Source of the DNA: Rhodospirillaceae bacterium
Lineage (GTDB): Bacteria > Pseudomonadota > Alphaproteobacteria > CADEGL01
NCBI GenBank assembly: GCA_018699755.1
Contig: JABIRQ010000407.1
Location: 1-9,047 of the forward strand
Reading direction: 5' to 3'
Length of the DNA: 9,047 nt
Part shown: positions 1 to 5,712 of the stretch, piece after piece
How positions within the stretch are numbered: the first letter of the stretch is position 1
Layout of the letters: each line of letters begins with the position of its first letter
The notes under the pieces: generated by a model
The model's database searches: none
What the model saw: the letters and a program-made list of their open reading frames with translations, nothing else
Told to the model about the DNA's origin: nothing
Program-made: the position numbers and the translations under genes

Positions 1-95
1 CCCTGCCCGCCGCCCTGGCCGCGCCCGGCACGAAGCTGGAGGTTGAGATCGCGGGCAAACGCTTCCCGGCAGAAGTCGTGAAGCCGCCGGTCTAG
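1..95 (+). CDS. C-terminal end of a GcvT / dimethylglycine dehydrogenase-type protein (partial)
   Basis: Only the last 31 codons are present, in an open frame that ends at TAG (93-95). The visible peptide includes PGTKLEVEIAGKRFPAEVV. This resembles the closing beta-barrel of aminomethyltransferase-type folate-binding proteins (GcvT_C), where a G-T-x-L-x-V-x-[IV]-x-G-K-R-x-x-A-x-V-V pattern sits just before the C-terminus. The family includes the glycine cleavage T protein and the GcvT-like halves of dimethylglycine and sarcosine dehydrogenases, which pass a one-carbon unit to tetrahydrofolate. With so little sequence I cannot tell which member this is. The protein stops directly after KPPV, slightly earlier than many homologues, which continue with an aromatic residue and DP. 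Its stop codon lies 10 bp from the stop of the convergent YHS gene, and no terminator hairpin fits between them. Confidence 0.6.
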   Translation, partial: LPAALAAPGTKLEVEIAGKRFPAEVVKPPV

Positions 96-105
96 GCCGG
101 CCCGC

Positions 106-555
106 TCACTCGGCGCTCAGCGCGGGCCATTCCGCGTCGGCTTGCGCGAGGTAGCCGGGGATGTCCTCCTCCCAGGTCTGCTGCACGCCCTTGCTGTAGT
201 TGAGATAGAGCGTGCCGTCGACGACGCTCCACGCCTGGGGATCGATATCGACCTTGTATCCCTGGGCCACGCCGTAGGCGCAGTAGCCGCCATAGGCCGG
301 CGCGTATTTCTCCGGATCGGCGGCGAACAGGTCGCGGTTCTCGGCGCTGGCGAAGCGCCAGGTCGCGCCGCCCCAGTCATGGGTGAAATCGCCGCTGCCT
401 TCGACCGGCTTGCCCTGGATGTGATAGGCGACCGGGTCGTAACCTTCGATCGCATTGCCGAGAAGGGTCTTGTTGATCTCCGCGGCGAAGCCCGCGCCGG
501 CGAGCGTCGCGGAGAAGAGAATAGCCGCCAGGCCGAGACCGAGATTGCGAAGCAT
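106..555 (-). CDS. Exported YHS-domain protein
   Basis: A 149-residue protein with a signal peptide (residues 1-25: positively charged N-terminus, hydrophobic core, AGFAA before the mature E26), so the mature form is probably periplasmic. The rest is one YHS-type domain: GYDPVAYH at 38-45, FTHDWGGATWRF at 57-68, SAENRDLFAADPEKYAP at 70-86, GGYCAYG at 89-95, and DPQAWSVVDGTLYLNY at 105-120. This is the small stand-alone YHS family common in proteobacteria. Some members have selenocysteine at the GGYC position; here it is an ordinary cysteine (C92). YHS domains are often linked to metal handling, but the biochemical role of this family is not established. The start is well fixed by a Shine-Dalgarno AAAGGAG (complement of 563-569), 7 nt before the ATG. 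The full length matches the family. It is transcribed alone, towards the GcvT-like gene. Confidence 0.9.
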   Translation of the reverse strand: MLRNLGLGLAAILFSATLAGAGFAAEINKTLLGNAIEGYDPVAYHIQGKPVEGSGDFTHDWGGATWRFASAENRDLFAADPEKYAPAYGGYCAYGVAQGYKVDIDPQAWSVVDGTLYLNYSKGVQQTWEEDIPGYLAQADAEWPALSAE

Positions 556-905
556 GGGTTCACTCCTTTCGCCCGTCCCCGGGCCGATACCGATTGCCGC
601 CCGCTATCAAGTAATACGCCCCGACCGGATCTTGTAGTCACGACTGCGCGAGGACGCGTGCCGGGGCGGGACCGGGCGGCCCACCTTTCTCGCCGCGATC
701 CGGCGGGTGCGGATCGACCCGCCTTTTTGTTGCAGCGGGAGGCCGAGGCGACCAGACTTCGCCATGCGGGCTGGGCCTTGCGTCTTCCGGCCCACACCTT
801 CCAGAACGGCATCGGTCGCGGATTCATGGCACGGGCGCAAGACTCCCTAAGTGGCGCAGGGCGCGCCCCGCTCCACCGCTGGCCTTCGCCCAGGATCTAC
901 CGGGG
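556..905. other. 350-bp intergenic region between divergent genes
   Basis: This stretch separates the - strand YHS gene from the + strand MFS gene, so both promoters should lie here. I see no convincing sigma-70 box pair for either. The best - strand candidate (complement near 611-641, GTGACT and TATTAC) has a 19-nt spacer and only four of six matches per box, so it is not called. The one clear element is the + strand terminator at 702-731. Short open frames cross the region on both strands, but they have arginine-rich, low-complexity composition, lack ribosome-binding sites, and look like GC-driven shadows. No tRNA or recognised RNA fold was found. Confidence 0.6.
702..731 (+). terminator. 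Rho-independent terminator with no assigned gene
   Basis: The sequence GGCGGGT (702-708) pairs perfectly with ACCCGCC (717-723) over seven base pairs, six of them G-C, around an 8-nt loop. It is followed at once by TTTTTGTT (724-731). That is a textbook intrinsic terminator for + strand transcription only; on the - strand the U-tract would lie on the wrong side. No + strand gene ends nearby. The closest upstream + strand stop codon is at 95, on the far side of the antisense YHS gene. It may therefore end a long read-through transcript from the GcvT-like gene, or a small RNA starting in 556-700. It also shields the MFS gene from upstream transcription. Confidence 0.7.
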
Positions 906-2423
906 ATGAGCGTCGCCACCGCCGATCCCGGCGCCGCGCCCGCCGTCGGCGCCTTCCAGCGCAAAATGATCATGGCCACCTGCATGCTGGCGGCCAGCAT
1001 CTATTCGATGAACCTGACCATCGTCAGCATCTCCCTGCCGAACATGCAGGGCACCTTCTCGGCCTCGCCGGACCAGATCGCCTGGGTCGTGACCGGCTTC
1101 ATCCTCGGCCTGACCATGACCGTCGCCTGTATCGGCTGGGTATCGGAACGCTTGGGCCGCAAGCGGGTCTATATCGCCGCCCTCGCCGCCTTCGTCGCGA
1201 CCTCCGTCATGTGCGGCAACGCAAGCATCCTGGAAGAGGAAGTGTTCTGGCGCTTCCTTCAGGGCGTGACCGGGGCGGCCATCCTGCCGATCTCCCAATC
1301 GATCATTCTGGACGTCTACCCGCGCGAGGAGCATGGCCGCGCCCTCGCCCTTTGGGGCCTGGGCAACATGGCAGGACCCATCATCGCCCCGCCCATCGGC
1401 GGCATGATCACCGAGGCTTATGGCTGGCAGAGCGTGTTCGACATCAACCTGCCCTTCGGCCTGCTGGCGCTCCTGGGGACGATTCTCTTCGTGCCCTCGG
1501 CACCCTCGCAAAAGCGCCCGCTCGATGCGATCGGCCTGATCGCCCTGGTCGGCGGGGTCGGCCTCGTCCAGCTCGCCGTGAATCGCGGCGCACGCCTGGA
1601 TTGGTTCGAATCGAGCGAGATTCTGTTCGAAATCGCGGGCGGCCTTCTGCTGCTCTACCTGTTCGTGGTCCGCATCCTGACGGCACGGCGTCCGTTTCTC
1701 GAACCGATGATGTTCCGCGACCGCAACTATTGGGTCGGTCTGGTCATGATCGCCGCCTTCGGCGCTTTCTCCTTCCTGCCGATCGTCACTCTGCCGCTCT
1801 TCATGCGCAATCTGCTCGGCTATCCGATTGAGATCGTCGGCTTGCTGCTGATGCCGCGGGCCTTGGGGGTCGTTTGCGGCAACCTCTTCGTCGGGCGCGC
1901 CATGACCCGGATCGATCGCCGGCTGCTCCTCGCCCTTGGCTTGCTATGCGCGGTCTATTCCTCGTGGGAGGTCACCACCTGGACCCTTGCGACCGGAGTA
2001 TGGGAGATCGCCGTAAACGGCGTCTTCCAGGGTCTCGGCAACGGCATGATCTGGGTCACCGTCAACACCATGACCTTCTCCAACCTGGCGCCGCGCTACC
2101 GCGCCCAGGCCGTGCCGCTCTACTTCCTCACCTTCAATCTGTCGGCCAGTATCGGCATCGCCGCCTTCATCACCTATTGGGTCCAGGCCAGCCGATCGAC
2201 CGCCGATATTCTCGGCGAACAGGTCACGACGATGGGCAATGCCGTGCGTCAGGGTCTGGTGCCCCACGATTGGGACCTTTCCGATCCGAGCACGGCCGCG
2301 GCTCTCCAGGATCTGGTCGACCGCCAGGCTTCGATGATCGGCTACGAACTGTCCTTCCAGCTCGTCGCGCTCTGCGCTCTGCTGCTGGTTCCCTTCGTCT
2401 TCATGTTCCGCAAGCCCGACTAA
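906..2423 (+). CDS. DHA2-family (EmrB/QacA-like) MFS transporter
   Basis: A 505-residue polytopic inner-membrane protein whose size and hydrophobic pattern fit the 14-helix drug:H+ antiporter-2 family, proton-driven exporters of drugs or other small amphipathic compounds. A 20-residue hydrophilic N-terminus precedes TM1. Visible motifs: a variant TM1 motif (MNLTIVSISLP, 35-45), motif A in the 2-3 loop (GWVSERLGRKR, 77-87), motif B (RFLQG, 116-120), and motif C in TM5 (GLGNMAGPIIAPPIGG, 151-166). In the TM1 motif the usual Asp of L-D-x-T-I-V is Asn36. The start at ATG 906 has an AGGA (892-895) 10 nt upstream. An in-frame ATG at 966 (residue 21) is a less likely alternative, since it would remove the whole cytoplasmic tail. 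No EmrA-type adaptor gene or regulator is adjacent. The substrate is unknown. The metallophosphatase gene follows after 77 bp with no terminator, so co-transcription is possible. Confidence 0.92.
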   Translation: MSVATADPGAAPAVGAFQRKMIMATCMLAASIYSMNLTIVSISLPNMQGTFSASPDQIAWVVTGFILGLTMTVACIGWVSERLGRKRVYIAALAAFVATSVMCGNASILEEEVFWRFLQGVTGAAILPISQSIILDVYPREEHGRALALWGLGNMAGPIIAPPIGGMITEAYGWQSVFDINLPFGLLALLGTILFVPSAPSQKRPLDAIGLIALVGGVGLVQLAVNRGARLDWFESSEILFEIAGGLLLLYLFVVRILTARRPFLEPMMFRDRNYWVGLVMIAAFGAFSFLPIVTLPLFMRNLLGYPIEIVGLLLMPRALGVVCGNLFVGRAMTRIDRRLLLALGLLCAVYSSWEVTTWTLATGVWEIAVNGVFQGLGNGMIWVTVNTMTFSNLAPRYRAQAVPLYFLTFNLSASIGIAAFITYWVQASRSTADILGEQVTTMGNAVRQGLVPHDWDLSDPSTAAALQDLVDRQASMIGYELSFQLVALCALLLVPFVFMFRKPD

Positions 2424-2500
2424 GACCCGACGCGGTCCGCTGTCTAGCCACCGCCACCGATGCTATCCTCGGCCACGGAACCGCCGAAGCGAGGGGGATC

Positions 2501-4153
2501 ATGAGAACACGGACGCACACTGCCCGCACTCTCCTCGCCGTCCTCCTCCTCTGCCTCGCCGCCTCCGGCGCCGCCGCCGAGGAGCGCGGGTTCACCATCC
2601 TGGGGATCAACGACGTCTACCGCATCGCCGGCCTGGATGCGGGGACGCGCGGCGGTCCCGCCCGGGTCCGGGCGCTGCGCGCCGCACTGGAGAAGTCGGG
2701 CCTGCCGGTCCTGCTGCTCCACGCCGGGGATATCGTCGCGCCCTCCTTCCTCAGCCGGACCTATGACGGGGCCCAGATGATCGCGGTGCTGAATGCGCTC
2801 GACGGCGTCCCCGCCGGGTTCGACCCTTACATGTTCGCCACCTTCGGCAACCACGAGTTCGACAAGCGCAAGCTGAAGGACGTCGGCATCCTGGCCGACC
2901 GGGTGCGCGAATCCGGCTTCACCTGGCTCAGCGCCAATATCGATTTTGCCGCGGGCGCTGATGGCGCGCCCCTGGTCGGCGGGCCGAAGGTCGCGCGCCA
3001 GACGATCGTCCGCCTGGGCGGCGTCCAGGTCGGACTCTTCGGCCTCACCACGAACATCACCGTGCCCGACTACGTCGCGGCCATCGCCGACCCGATCGCC
3101 GTGGCGCGGGAGCGCACGGCGGTCCTGCGCGCGGGCGGGGCCCAGGTCGTCATCGCGGTCACCCATCTCGCCATGGAAGAAGACAGGGCCCTGCTGGCCG
3201 CCCTGGAGGGCGAGGGACCGGACCTCATCATCGGCGGGCACGAGCACACCCGCCAGTCCTGGACCTCGCCCGGCGGCCGTTCGGTCGTGAAGGCGGATGC
3301 CGATGCCGTCTCCGCCACCCTGGCCGACGTGACCCTGACGGCCGACGGCCGTCCCCGGATCGCCTTCCGCACGGTCGAACTCGGCACCGACAACCCCGCC
3401 CCCGACCCGGCCGTCGCCACCCTGGTCGAGACATGGACCCGGAGGCACGGCATCGCCTTCTGCGCCGCCCAGACGCCGCCAACCCGGCCCGGCTGTCTCG
3501 ACGCGGTCGAGGGCCGCGCGGCCGATACCCTGGTCGCCGAGGAGTTGGAGATTCGCGGCTACGAGACCAATTTCGGCGACTGGATCATGGACCGGGCGCT
3601 CGACGCCTTCCGCGATTCGGGCGCCCAGGCCACCTTCATCAACGCCGGCAGCCTGCGCCTCAACCAGAACATCGCCGCCGGCCAGGCGATCACCCGCCGC
3701 ACGGTCGAGGAACTCTTTGCCTTCCCGACCGGCCTGCGCCTGATCGAGATCGACGGCGCCACCCTGCGCCAAGTCGTCGAGCATGCCGTCACCGGCTGGC
3801 CCGGCAACGGTCGCTGGCTCCAGGTTGCCGGCCTGGCCTTCCGCCACGACCCGGCGGCGGGCACGGCCACCGGCCTCGTCCTGCTGGGCGCCGACGGCCC
3901 TCGCCCGGTGAAAGATGGCGACCGCATCAAACTCGTCACCGGCACCTATCTGCTCGACCGCTCGGGCGATCAGGACGGCTACACGATGCTGGGCACCGAG
4001 CAGATCGTCCCTGGCAGCGCCGAGGACAAACGCCTCAAGGATCTGGTGATCGAGGGCCTGCAAGCGGCGGGAAAGGCCGGCATCGCCCCACAGATCGAAG
4101 GCCGCATCTGCACGACCGGCCGCCCAGGGCCCTGTCTGGCGGGAGAGGAATAA
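2501..4153 (+). CDS. Exported bifunctional metallophosphatase/5'-nucleotidase
   Basis: A 550-residue protein of the UshA/5'-nucleotidase superfamily, expected to hydrolyse nucleotides or related phosphate esters in the periplasm. A signal peptide covers residues 1-26 (SGAAA before E27). The N-terminal calcineurin-like metallophosphatase domain (about 30-260) has its metal motifs in order: ND-V-Y at 37-40, GD at 76-77, GNHE at 116-119, TH at 221-222, GHEH at 246-249. The C-terminal 5'-nucleotidase domain (about 325-515) carries ETNFGDW (355-361), NAGSLR (381-386) and DGY (492-494). The first motif is D-V-Y rather than the common D-x-H; D-V-Y resembles the CG11883-like subgroup (NDVYN). The ATG at 2501 is chosen because it begins the signal peptide and has a purine-rich GAGGGGG (2491-2497) just upstream; the frame stays open further upstream only as a shadow inside the MFS gene. 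A Cys pair near 323-334 and another at the C-terminus may form disulfides. Confidence 0.92.
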   Translation: MRTRTHTARTLLAVLLLCLAASGAAAEERGFTILGINDVYRIAGLDAGTRGGPARVRALRAALEKSGLPVLLLHAGDIVAPSFLSRTYDGAQMIAVLNALDGVPAGFDPYMFATFGNHEFDKRKLKDVGILADRVRESGFTWLSANIDFAAGADGAPLVGGPKVARQTIVRLGGVQVGLFGLTTNITVPDYVAAIADPIAVARERTAVLRAGGAQVVIAVTHLAMEEDRALLAALEGEGPDLIIGGHEHTRQSWTSPGGRSVVKADADAVSATLADVTLTADGRPRIAFRTVELGTDNPAPDPAVATLVETWTRRHGIAFCAAQTPPTRPGCLDAVEGRAADTLVAEELEIRGYETNFGDWIMDRALDAFRDSGAQATFINAGSLRLNQNIAAGQAITRRTVEELFAFPTGLRLIEIDGATLRQVVEHAVTGWPGNGRWLQVAGLAFRHDPAAGTATGLVLLGADGPRPVKDGDRIKLVTGTYLLDRSGDQDGYTMLGTEQIVPGSAEDKRLKDLVIEGLQAAGKAGIAPQIEGRICTTGRPGPCLAGEE

Positions 4154-4166
4154 CTGCCGGTTGAGC

Positions 4167-4213
4167 ACCCGTCGGGAGATTCGACAGAAACCCGTCGGAA
4201 TTCTAGGATTTCC
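4167..4213 (+). promoter_or_regulatory. Candidate sigma-70 promoter with overlapping repeats, upstream of the three-gene operon
   Basis: A -35-like TCGACA (4181-4186, five of six consensus matches) is separated by 17 nt from a -10-like TAGGAT (4204-4209, four of six). This predicts a start of transcription near 4216, about 43 nt before the ATG at 4259. Two exact copies of ACCCGTCGG lie at 4167-4175 and 4190-4198, 23 bp apart, about two helical turns. One copy abuts the -35 box and the other sits in the spacer. A near-perfect inverted repeat, GGAATTCTAGGATTTCC (4197-4213), is centred on the -10 box. The boxes are seen directly; that the repeats are operators is inference. No regulator gene is nearby. 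Confidence 0.45.
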
Positions 4214-4258
4214 CACGCAGAAGAGTGCAACCGCATCGCTATCGGCGGAGACAGGGGA

Positions 4259-5710
4259 ATGCTGCGAAGTTCTGCACTCGGCATCGCCGCCCTTTTGATG
4301 GCGCTCGTCTGGTTGGCCGCGCCGCAAGGCACCCGGGCGCAATGGGCCGAATCCTTCGGTCTCGGCTGTCCGGGGCAATGGGTCGCCGGCGGCACGATGT
4401 GCCTCTGCCCCGATGGGCAATACGCTGCCTATATCAACGGGCAGGTCACTTGCCCCGGCGGCGGCCAGGGCATCGGCGGAGGCGGCTATCAGGGCGATCC
4501 TTGCGGCTGGGGCTCCTGCAATCCGGGCAGCTACTGCGGCGAACCCGGCGTCTGCGTGCCCAACGGCCAGACCTATTGTGGCGGCGGCCAATCCTGCCCG
4601 GCGGGTACCAAATGCTCGACCGGCGGCTGCTTGCCGCAGGAAGCGACGGATTGCGGCGACGGCTCCTATTGCCCGGGCGGAACCCTGTGCTGGCAGGACC
4701 CGCCCGACGACACCCGTTTCTATGGCGGCAGTACGCAATGCCTGGGTGTCGAGGAATACGCCGACCGGACCGAAAGCCTGCGCCGGGAGCGCGAGGAGAA
4801 CAGCCCCGAAGCCAAGGCGCGCCGCGCCGAGGCCGAGCGCAAGACCAAGGCGCGCACGGACGCGGAGAAGCGGGAAATCGGCGCGGAAAAGAAGAAAGCC
4901 GCCGCCGAAGGGCGCGAGCTGGAAACCGACCGCAAGGCTCAGGAACAGCGCCTGCTCTCCTCCCCTGCGGATCGAAAGGCGGGGGCGTCGGACAAGACCG
5001 CCGCCGAGATCATGCGCGAGCTGCGCGAGGATTCCCTGCTCGACCGGCTGAACGAGACCCCGCCCGGGCAACCCACCACGTCCATTCCGCGGCAACCGGC
5101 GCCCGCCGCGGCGGTGGGAACAAGCGGCACTGCGGCCGCCACCGCGCCGAGCGGCTTCCCCAGCCGCCAGACCCCCGCGCCCCCGAAGGTCGACACCGCC
5201 GGCCGCGAAACCCGCCGTCTGGCCGACCGTGTGCCCGAACCCGCGCCGCAGCCGGCCATGGCCACGGCCCCGCCGACCCAAAGCCAGGGGCCGGGCCCAA
5301 CATGGGTTCAGAACTTCGCGGCCACGGGCCAAGTCGACCCCGCCAAGATGCCCCCCGCCGCGCGCAAAGACTACTACGAGCGACTGAAACGCGAGGCCGC
5401 GGCGGCAGCGCAGGCACAGCGGGCCAAGAATTTGGAGGCCGAGCGCGCCTACTACGAGAATTACCGCTGGGATGGCGGCAGCAACGCGCGGATATCCGAG
5501 CGTCTGGAACGCGAGGCGGCCGAAGCCGCCAGGGCCAAGGAAATTGCGAAAGCGATATCCGAGCGCGAGAAACGCGAGGCAGCAGAAGGGGGAGTGGGAA
5601 AAGCGCCAGCGCAGGACTGCATTTGGAGTTTTGTGAAGATCGAGAAGGTGTACGAGTATCTTTGCCAACCCAAGCACCCCGACCTACCCGATATCGCGCG
5701 GCCTGAATAA
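4259..5710 (+). CDS. Secreted Cys-repeat protein with helical tail, function unknown
   Basis: I do not recognise this 483-residue protein. In order it shows: a signal peptide (1-27, ending TRA before Q28); a Gly/Cys-rich head (37-161) with 16 cysteines, including three 25-residue repeats; a strongly charged helical, probably coiled-coil segment (about 165-260, rich in E, R, K and A); a Pro/Ala/Thr-rich flexible linker (about 265-350); a second charged helix with an ERLKREA-type repeat (about 368-445); and a short C-terminal piece with C454 and C469. The overall look is a disulfide-stabilised head on an extended stalk outside the cytoplasm. The ATG at 4259 is supported by GGAG at 4247-4250 (8-nt spacing) and by the signal peptide starting there. 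It is the first gene of a tight three-gene operon, following a candidate promoter. The head spacing (C-x5-C-x5-C) loosely recalls granulin-like or EGF-like knots, but no family assignment is safe. Confidence 0.8.
   Translation: MLRSSALGIAALLMALVWLAAPQGTRAQWAESFGLGCPGQWVAGGTMCLCPDGQYAAYINGQVTCPGGGQGIGGGGYQGDPCGWGSCNPGSYCGEPGVCVPNGQTYCGGGQSCPAGTKCSTGGCLPQEATDCGDGSYCPGGTLCWQDPPDDTRFYGGSTQCLGVEEYADRTESLRREREENSPEAKARRAEAERKTKARTDAEKREIGAEKKKAAAEGRELETDRKAQEQRLLSSPADRKAGASDKTAAEIMRELREDSLLDRLNETPPGQPTTSIPRQPAPAAAVGTSGTAAATAPSGFPSRQTPAPPKVDTAGRETRRLADRVPEPAPQPAMATAPPTQSQGPGPTWVQNFAATGQVDPAKMPPAARKDYYERLKREAAAAAQAQRAKNLEAERAYYENYRWDGGSNARISERLEREAAEAARAKEIAKAISEREKREAAEGGVGKAPAQDCIWSFVKIEKVYEYLCQPKHPDLPDIARPE
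4502..4741 (+). repeat. Three 25-residue Cys repeats within the secreted protein
   Basis: The repeats begin at C82, C107 and C132, exactly 25 residues apart. Cysteine spacing is C-x4-C-x5-C-x5-C in unit 1 (82, 87, 93, 99), C-x5-C-x5-C-x4-C in unit 2 (107, 113, 119, 124) and C-x5-C-x5-C-x16-C in unit 3 (132, 138, 144, 161). Each unit opens with CG-x-G and continues [PN]-x-G-x-x-C, as in CGGGQSCPAGTKC and CGDGSYCPGGTLC. Four cysteines per unit suggest two disulfides each. Four earlier cysteines (37, 48, 50, 65) may form a degenerate fourth unit. Confidence 0.75.
5377..5580 (+). repeat. Helical ERL(K/E)REA repeats in the tail of the secreted protein
   Basis: Three in-frame 21-nt copies start at 5377, 5497 and 5560, each differing from the others at only a few bases. 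They encode ERLKREA (374-380), ERLEREA (414-420) and EREKREA (435-441). A 12-nt block, GATATCCGAGCG, is shared exactly at 5491 and 5554. The spacings are 40 and 21 residues; the second equals three heptads. This fits recent internal duplication of coiled-coil or single-alpha-helix sequence. A structural role as a rod is inferred. Confidence 0.6.
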
Positions 5711-5712
5711 AT

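Noticed and set aside
274..291. Possible selenocysteine site in the YHS protein
   Set aside because: The GGYC motif has an ordinary Cys codon at C92 (complement of 280-282) and the frame contains no internal TGA.
607..840. A 77-codon - strand frame in the 350-bp intergenic region
   Set aside because: It has a TTG start, no ribosome-binding site and an Arg-rich sequence with no resemblance to known small proteins, and it runs through the terminator hairpin.
117..909. Long frames on both strands over the YHS gene (117-827 minus, 142-909 plus)
   Set aside because: The YHS frame has a full-length family match, a signal peptide and a good ribosome-binding site; the others are compositional shadows.
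1605..1620. GGTTCGAATCG resembling a tRNA T-loop
   Set aside because: It lies inside the conserved transporter frame, and no acceptor or anticodon stems could be built around it.
1874..2500. Upstream extension of the metallophosphatase frame into the MFS gene
   Set aside because: The signal peptide and Shine-Dalgarno place the start at 2501; the upstream part is an out-of-frame reading of the transporter gene.
4171..4185. GTCG...CGAC stem as a terminator for the metallophosphatase
   Set aside because: There are only four base pairs and no U-tract; the same bases fit better as promoter and repeat elements.
2444..5677. A 1077-codon open frame on the - strand
   Set aside because: It lies antisense to the metallophosphatase gene and most of the secreted Cys-repeat gene, both of which have signal peptides, conserved motifs or ordered repeats. 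The - strand product is Gly/Arg/Ala-rich with no recognisable domain, as expected for a shadow of GC-rich codons.
4225..5706. A 493-codon + strand frame overlapping the secreted Cys-repeat gene
   Set aside because: It is Arg/Pro-rich, lacks a signal peptide and motifs, and is offset from the frame that shows periodic cysteines and heptads.
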